A stretch of 64,000 nt of DNA. Origin: a cyanobacterium endosymbiont of Rhopalodia gibberula. Lineage in GTDB: Bacteria; Cyanobacteriota; Cyanobacteriia; Cyanobacteriales; Microcystaceae. Under the pieces are notes generated by a model. The model had not been told where the DNA came from. It did not search any database and worked only from the letters and a program-made list of their open reading frames with translations. Location: NCBI RefSeq assembly GCF_003574135.1, contig NZ_AP018341.1, positions 1,054,001-1,118,000 of the forward strand, read 5' to 3'. This document shows positions 59,983 to 64,000 of the stretch, piece by piece. Numbering within the stretch: the stretch's first letter is position 1; every line of letters starts with the position of its first letter. The translations under genes and the position numbers were made by a program.

Positions 59983-60435
59983 ATGATGTCTAATTGGTTA
60001 GAACATAGCGTACAAGTTGAAGTGGATGCTCCGATTGACTTAGTTTGGAGTCTTTGGTCAGATCTTGAACAAATGCCTCGTTGGATGAAGTGGATAGACT
60101 CAGTTCAAGTATTAGAAAATGACCCCGAATTGTCCCGATGGAAATTAGTGAGTAGTAGCTTTGAATTTACTTGGTTATCCCGGATTCTAAAATTGGTTTC
60201 TCACCAAATCATACAATGGGAATCTGTCGAAGGATTACCTAATCGTGGGGCAGTTAGATTTTATGATCGTCATGGAAAAAGTATTGTTCGTTTAACAATA
60301 GCGTATAATATTCCTAGTTTATTAGGGCAACTGATCGACAGTTTATTTCTAGGAAGAATTGTCGAGTCAACTGTTAGAGCTGATTTAGAAAGATTTAAAG
60401 AATACACGATAAAACTTCAGAAAAGTTTAGGATAA
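59983..60435 (+). CDS. SRPBCC (START-like) family protein
   Basis: Small protein of 150 residues with a helix-grip ligand-binding fold, similar to the cyclase/dehydrase and coenzyme Q-binding group. Visible features: HSVQVEVDAPIDLVWSLWSD, then LEQMPRWMKWIDSVQVLEND and WESVEGLPNRGAVRFYDRHG, the typical N-terminal strand-helix and core strands, and a long C-terminal helix (VESTVRADLERFKEYTIK). Cyanobacteria place this gene right after crtQ; a role in carotenoid or quinone binding is only inferred. The ATG at 59983 is preferred; the frame extends back to a TTG at 59941 without support. Confidence 0.82.
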   Translation: MMSNWLEHSVQVEVDAPIDLVWSLWSDLEQMPRWMKWIDSVQVLENDPELSRWKLVSSSFEFTWLSRILKLVSHQIIQWESVEGLPNRGAVRFYDRHGKSIVRLTIAYNIPSLLGQLIDSLFLGRIVESTVRADLERFKEYTIKLQKSLG

Positions 60436-60495
60436 CTACACTCTAACCTATGTTAGAGGTTTAGTAGGTATAAGTTGTTAAATTATGGAGATTTA

Positions 60496-61527
60496 ATGAA
60501 TAAAGATATTAGGAAAAGCTTGTCTATTCCTCGTATTTTGGATACTAACCTTGATCGCGCCAGGGAAGGATTAAGAATTATCGAAGAATGGTGTCGCTTT
60601 GGATTAGAAAATAGTCGGTTAGCTGAAGAATGTAAGCAAATGCGCCAAGAAGTTGCGCGTTGGCATTCTCATGAAATACGTCTTGCGAGAGACACTTTAA
60701 ACGATCCTGGGACAATTTTATCTCATCCTCAAGAAGAAACTCGCAGAAGTATTGAGCATCTCCTACAATCTAATTTATGCCGTGTTCAAGAAGCCTTAAG
60801 AGTCCTAGAAGAATATGGTAAGCTCTATCAAGTTGAGATGGGGATTACTTTTAAAAATCTTCGTTATCAAGTTTACATTTTAGAAAGCAATTTATTGACC
60901 TATAATCGTTATCAAAAACTTAAGAAATCTCCACTTTATTTAGTAACCTCTAGATCAGAAAATCTTTTGTCAGTTATTGAATCTGCTTTAAAAGAAGGGG
61001 TGACTTTAGTTCAATATAGAGATAAAAATACCGATGACATTTTTAGACTAAAAACTGCCCAAGATATCTGTAAATTGTGCCATGATTATAATGGCTTGTT
61101 TATTATGAATGATCGGGTTGATTTAGCATTAGCCGTTAATGCAGATGGAGTACATTTGGGACAACAAGATATCCCCATATCCTTAGCAAGACAGATTTTA
61201 GGACCAAACAGGATTGTCGGGCGTTCAACTACTAATCCTCAGGAAATGGCTCAAGCGATCACTCAAGGAGCAGATTATATTGGGGTAGGTCCAGTCTATG
61301 CAACTCCTACCAAACCGGGAAAAACTCCGGCAGGTTTAGACTATGTTAATTATGCCCAAAAACATTCCCCCATTCCTTGGTTTGCTATTGGAGGAATTAA
61401 TCACGAAAACATTAATGAAGTAATTACAGCAGGAGCTAAACAAGTAGCTATTGTTCGTGCTATTATGATGGCAAATGACCCTGCTACTATTACTCAAGAA
61501 CTACTTAGAAAACTAACTATCAACTGA
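60496..61527 (+). CDS. thiE: thiamine phosphate synthase with N-terminal extension
   Basis: Couples the thiazole and pyrimidine phosphates into thiamine monophosphate. From the ATG at 60496, with GGAG at 60487-60490, the protein has 343 residues. The first 130 residues form the cyanobacterial extension (RILDTNLDRAREGLRIIEEW and similar, a helical module of unknown function). The TIM-barrel ThiE domain follows, with LVQYRDKNTDD, FIMNDRVDLALAVNADGVHL with GQQDIP, VGRSTTNPQE, IGVGPVYATPTKPGK and FAIGGIN. All ligand loops are present. Together with thiS 76 bases downstream it points to retained thiamine synthesis. Confidence 0.95.
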   Translation: MNKDIRKSLSIPRILDTNLDRAREGLRIIEEWCRFGLENSRLAEECKQMRQEVARWHSHEIRLARDTLNDPGTILSHPQEETRRSIEHLLQSNLCRVQEALRVLEEYGKLYQVEMGITFKNLRYQVYILESNLLTYNRYQKLKKSPLYLVTSRSENLLSVIESALKEGVTLVQYRDKNTDDIFRLKTAQDICKLCHDYNGLFIMNDRVDLALAVNADGVHLGQQDIPISLARQILGPNRIVGRSTTNPQEMAQAITQGADYIGVGPVYATPTKPGKTPAGLDYVNYAQKHSPIPWFAIGGINHENINEVITAGAKQVAIVRAIMMANDPATITQELLRKLTIN

Positions 61528-61603
61528 TTTTAAATATTCAAATGATTCCATCATATACTTTATTCTTTACTAAGTTATTTACAACAGTAACTAGGACTAT
61601 TGT

Positions 61604-61831
61604 ATGAGCACCTTATCCCAAATTATCCTACAAGTTAACGGAATATCAACAACTTGTCCCCCTAATACAATTTTACCAAAATTTTTAGAAAAAATGGGAT
61701 TCAATCCCCGTTTGGTGGCAGTAGAATATAACGGAGAAATTCTACATAGACAATATTGGGATAACACCCAGTTAAGAACAGGTGATCGCTTAGAAATTGT
61801 TACCATTGTGGGAGGAGGAAGCGATAGTTAA
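61604..61831 (+). CDS. thiS: sulfur carrier protein ThiS
   Basis: Ubiquitin-like sulfur carrier of 75 residues for thiazole formation. It has the beta-grasp pattern IILQVNGISTTCPPNTILPK, a central RLVAVEYNGEILHR and the tail GDRLEIVTIVGGGSDS. The Gly-Gly pair whose carboxyl end becomes the thiocarboxylate is followed by SDS rather than being terminal, so either the extension is removed or the family tolerates it. Located between thiE and an O-methyltransferase on the same strand, as expected for a small thiamine operon. Confidence 0.9.
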   Translation: MSTLSQIILQVNGISTTCPPNTILPKFLEKMGFNPRLVAVEYNGEILHRQYWDNTQLRTGDRLEIVTIVGGGSDS

Positions 61832-61854
61832 TCAACAATTGCTAATTAATAATT

Positions 61855-62517
61855 ATGGCTAATAAAACTCTGGGAATTGAACCAAAATTGTATGAGTATT
61901 TACAATCGATTTCTGTCAGAGAACCCAGCATTCTAAAAGAGCTACGCCAAGAAACTGCTAACTATCCTATGGCTGAAATGCAAATTGCCCCTGAACAAGG
62001 TCAACTCATGGCCTTGCTAGTTCAGTTAATGGGAGCAAAAAAAACCCTAGAGTTGGGAGTATTTAGGGGATATAGTTCATTAGCGGTTGCTTTGGCTCTT
62101 CCTGATGAAGGTATAGTAGTAGCATGTGATATAAGCGAAGAATATACAGCTATCGCACGTCATTATTGGGACAAAGCTGGAGTTTCTCACAAGATAGATT
62201 TGCGGATAGCTCCGGCTCTAGAAACGTTAGATAAACTGATGGCTGAAGGACAAGGTAATACTTTTGACTTTGCTTTTATTGATGCTGACAAGAGTAATTA
62301 TGATGATTATTACGAACGGGTCTTAAAACTAGTACGACCTGGAGGATTAATTGCTATTGATAATGTTTTATGGGGAGGGAAAATTGCCGATGAAAATATT
62401 CAAGATAACCGTACCCAAAAAATACGAGCTTTAAACCAAAAAATTTATCGAGATTCAAGAGTCAATATTAGTTTAATTCCCATTGCTGATGGATTAACCT
62501 TATTGTTAAAACAATAA
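61855..62517 (+). CDS. class I SAM-dependent O-methyltransferase
   Basis: Protein of 220 residues of the caffeoyl-CoA/catechol O-methyltransferase-like family (Methyltransf_3). The SAM-binding fold is clear: motif I LELGVFRGYSSLAVALALPD, VVACDISEEYTAIARHYW, and the metal-binding block FDFAFIDADKSNYDDYYERV, followed by GGLIAIDNVLWGGK. Divalent-cation ligands of the family (Asp in IDADK, Asp-Asn in IDNV) are conserved. The substrate is unknown. It starts 23 bases after thiS, so it is probably co-transcribed with it. Intact. Confidence 0.9.
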   Translation: MANKTLGIEPKLYEYLQSISVREPSILKELRQETANYPMAEMQIAPEQGQLMALLVQLMGAKKTLELGVFRGYSSLAVALALPDEGIVVACDISEEYTAIARHYWDKAGVSHKIDLRIAPALETLDKLMAEGQGNTFDFAFIDADKSNYDDYYERVLKLVRPGGLIAIDNVLWGGKIADENIQDNRTQKIRALNQKIYRDSRVNISLIPIADGLTLLLKQ

Positions 62518-63028
62518 TTTACATTAAAATATTTTAATAAGGTAAAAATTAAACGAATGATAATCGAGACAACCACCAACGATACTCTCTGATGACAAGA
62601 ACGCAATAATTGCGAGCCTTTAAAGGGATTAGTACGATGTAAGGAGAGGATAAATTCAGAAACGAACGGTTGAGATTTACTATCAGTATAGGGTGCAGGT
62701 TTTGACGTAAGTGGAGAAAAGTAGATATAAATCTCAGTTGTATTTAGCGATCTTTACAATAACCCAGCTTGCTAATGCAACAAAAAATTATAGGACAATA
62801 TTTATTGATTGCCAAAAAAACCTAAAACAACTTACCTTAATCATTAGTTAAGAATCTCATGATTTATTGTTTGGGAGGATACTGGATATTCTTTGACTGA
62901 CTAAGGATTTTTCCCTCGATGGCTTAGTTTGACTTTTCTAAGCTATTCAGTAGATATATTTTGTGTTGTATTCAAAACAAGGAAACTAAAATAGAAATTA
63001 TAGACATAAGTTTAAGACGGTATACCCT
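62518..63028. other. intergenic DNA upstream of ilvB
   Basis: About 0.5 kb. A minus-strand trace at 62560-62660 reads EFILSLHRTNPFKGSQLLRS and may be a small dead gene, unidentified. The ilvB promoter should lie in the last 150 bases; no clear box pair or T-box/attenuator peptide is seen. Confidence 0.4.
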
Positions 63029-64000
63029 GTGATTTCTTCAATTGAGAAAATAACTTCGACTTTACCTGGGACTCCTCAACGACGAACAGGAGCTTTTGTC
63101 CTAATAGATAGCTTAGTTCGTCAAGGTGTTAAACATATTTTTGGTTATCCGGGGGGAGCTATCCTGCCCATTTATGATGAACTGTATAGAGCTGAAACCA
63201 GAGGAGATTTACAACATTTCCTGGTGAGACATGAACAAGGAGCTGCTCATGCAGCTGATGGTTATGCTCGTGCAACTGGTAAAGTAGGGGTTTGTTTCGG
63301 GACGTCAGGTCCAGGAGCAACAAACCTAGTAACAGGTATTGCCACGGCACATATGGATTCAATTCCCATGATTGTTGTCACTGGACAAGTAGGGCGGGCA
63401 GCCATTGGCAGCGATGCCTTCCAAGAAATCGATATTTTTGGCATCACTCTGCCTCTGGTGAAACATTCTTATGTGGTTCGTCATGCTCAAGATATGGCTA
63501 GGATAGTTGCTGAAGCATTCCATATTGCCAGCACGGGACGGCCAGGACCTGTTCTAATCGATATTCCCAAGGATGTAGGTCTTGAAGAATGTGATTATAT
63601 TCCCGTTGACCTAGGACAAGTCAAACTGCCAGGGTATCGCCCTACAGTCAAGGGTAATCCTCGTCAGATTAACGCGGCTTTACGCCTAATTGAAAGAGCT
63701 CAACGGCCTTTACTTTACGTAGGTGGGGGAGCAATCTCTGCCAATGCTCATGCCCAAGTTAAAGAACTAGCCGAACGGTTCCAAATTCCCGTTGCTACTA
63801 CCTTAATGGGAATTGGAGCATTTGATGAACATCACCCCCTATCCGTGGCTATGTTGGGAATGCATGGAACCGCCTATGCTAACTTTGCCGTCAGTGAATG
63901 TGACCTTTTAGTTGCAGTGGGAGCGAGATTTGATGACAGAGTAACGGGAAAACTCGATGAATTTGCCTCCCATGCTAAGGTTATCCACATCGACATCGAT
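63029..64000 (+). CDS. ilvB: acetolactate synthase large subunit (partial, cut by window edge)
   Basis: First enzyme of branched-chain amino acid synthesis, using thiamine diphosphate to condense pyruvate. The window holds the first 324 codons in one unbroken frame from a GTG at 63029. Visible parts are [35 protein letters not shown], the cofactor-activating Glu69 in [40 protein letters not shown] and the start of the central domain with [20 protein letters not shown]. The C-terminal ThDP-binding domain lies beyond the edge. A GTG start without a strong ribosome site is slightly uncertain. It pairs metabolically with ilvC at 3.2 kb. Confidence 0.95.
   Translation, partial: MISSIEKITSTLPGTPQRRTGAFVLIDSLVRQGVKHIFGYPGGAILPIYDELYRAETRGDLQHFLVRHEQGAAHAADGYARATGKVGVCFGTSGPGATNLVTGIATAHMDSIPMIVVTGQVGRAAIGSDAFQEIDIFGITLPLVKHSYVVRHAQDMARIVAEAFHIASTGRPGPVLIDIPKDVGLEECDYIPVDLGQVKLPGYRPTVKGNPRQINAALRLIERAQRPLLYVGGGAISANAHAQVKELAERFQIPVATTLMGIGAFDEHHPLSVAMLGMHGTAYANFAVSECDLLVAVGARFDDRVTGKLDEFASHAKVIHIDID

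Overview
The window looks like a chromosome segment from a cyanobacterium in advanced genome reduction. The surviving genes have cyanobacterial character: ChlD, the CrtQ-type zeta-carotene desaturase, FtsH, an ECF sigma factor of SigG type, and the cyanobacteria-specific families DUF2605, DUF3386, YlqD and UPF0367. Three HIP1 octamers (GCGATCGC at 22983, 45971 and 51324) also fit the Crocosphaera/Cyanothece group. About half of the 64 kb is very AT-rich DNA without open genes. Several of these stretches still translate, in broken frames, into recognisable cyanobacterial proteins. This combination resembles the non-photosynthetic diazotrophic 'spheroid body' endosymbionts of rhopalodiacean diatoms (Epithemia/Rhopalodia) more than the compact UCYN-A genomes. 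That assignment is inference; no nif or photosystem genes lie in the window.

Layout. 1-4.2 kb: DUF2605, an LptF/G permease, a short-chain dehydrogenase and ilvC. 4.2-8.7 kb: eroded DNA with tRNA-Thr and a probable structured RNA. 8.7-10.7 kb: intact chlD. 10.7-16.2 kb: mostly erosion, with DUF423, a dead zinc alcohol dehydrogenase, a TPR lipoprotein and a small RlpA-like protein. 16.4-22.2 kb: hemL, the wreck of a fatty acyl-AMP ligase, dead ycf35 and DUF2997 genes, and an OppC-type permease. 22.7-29 kb: a 6S-like RNA candidate, a glycosyltransferase, a dead sulfotransferase/coiled-coil region, a sodium:solute symporter and ftsH. 29-31.5 kb: decay. 31.5-41.8 kb: an S9 peptidase, sigG with its membrane regulator, YlqD, an acyl-CoA/acyl-ACP synthetase and an SLC45-like sugar transporter. 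42.6-50.4 kb: rnhA, an ammonium transporter, ribD, and rpmG-rpsR-RNase II. 50.4-57.5 kb: a dead SIMPL-domain gene, DUF3386, UPF0367, hemC and hemF. 58.4-64 kb: crtQ, an SRPBCC protein, thiE, thiS, an O-methyltransferase and the start of ilvB.

Functional picture. Intact genes cover tetrapyrrole synthesis (hemL, hemC, hemF, chlD), carotenoids, branched-chain amino acids (ilvC, ilvB), thiamine, riboflavin, translation and RNA turnover, protein quality control, and import of ammonium, sugar and other solutes. Lost genes are surface decoration, secondary lipid chemistry, an alcohol dehydrogenase and stress-type proteins. That suits a cell living inside a host: core cofactors and uptake are kept while environment-facing functions rot. 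Many strong inverted repeats stand alone in the eroded DNA and may be terminators of vanished genes. No phage, CRISPR array, insertion sequence or convincing new multi-gene system is visible. The most unusual items are the two structured RNA candidates and the retention of chlD in a decaying genome.
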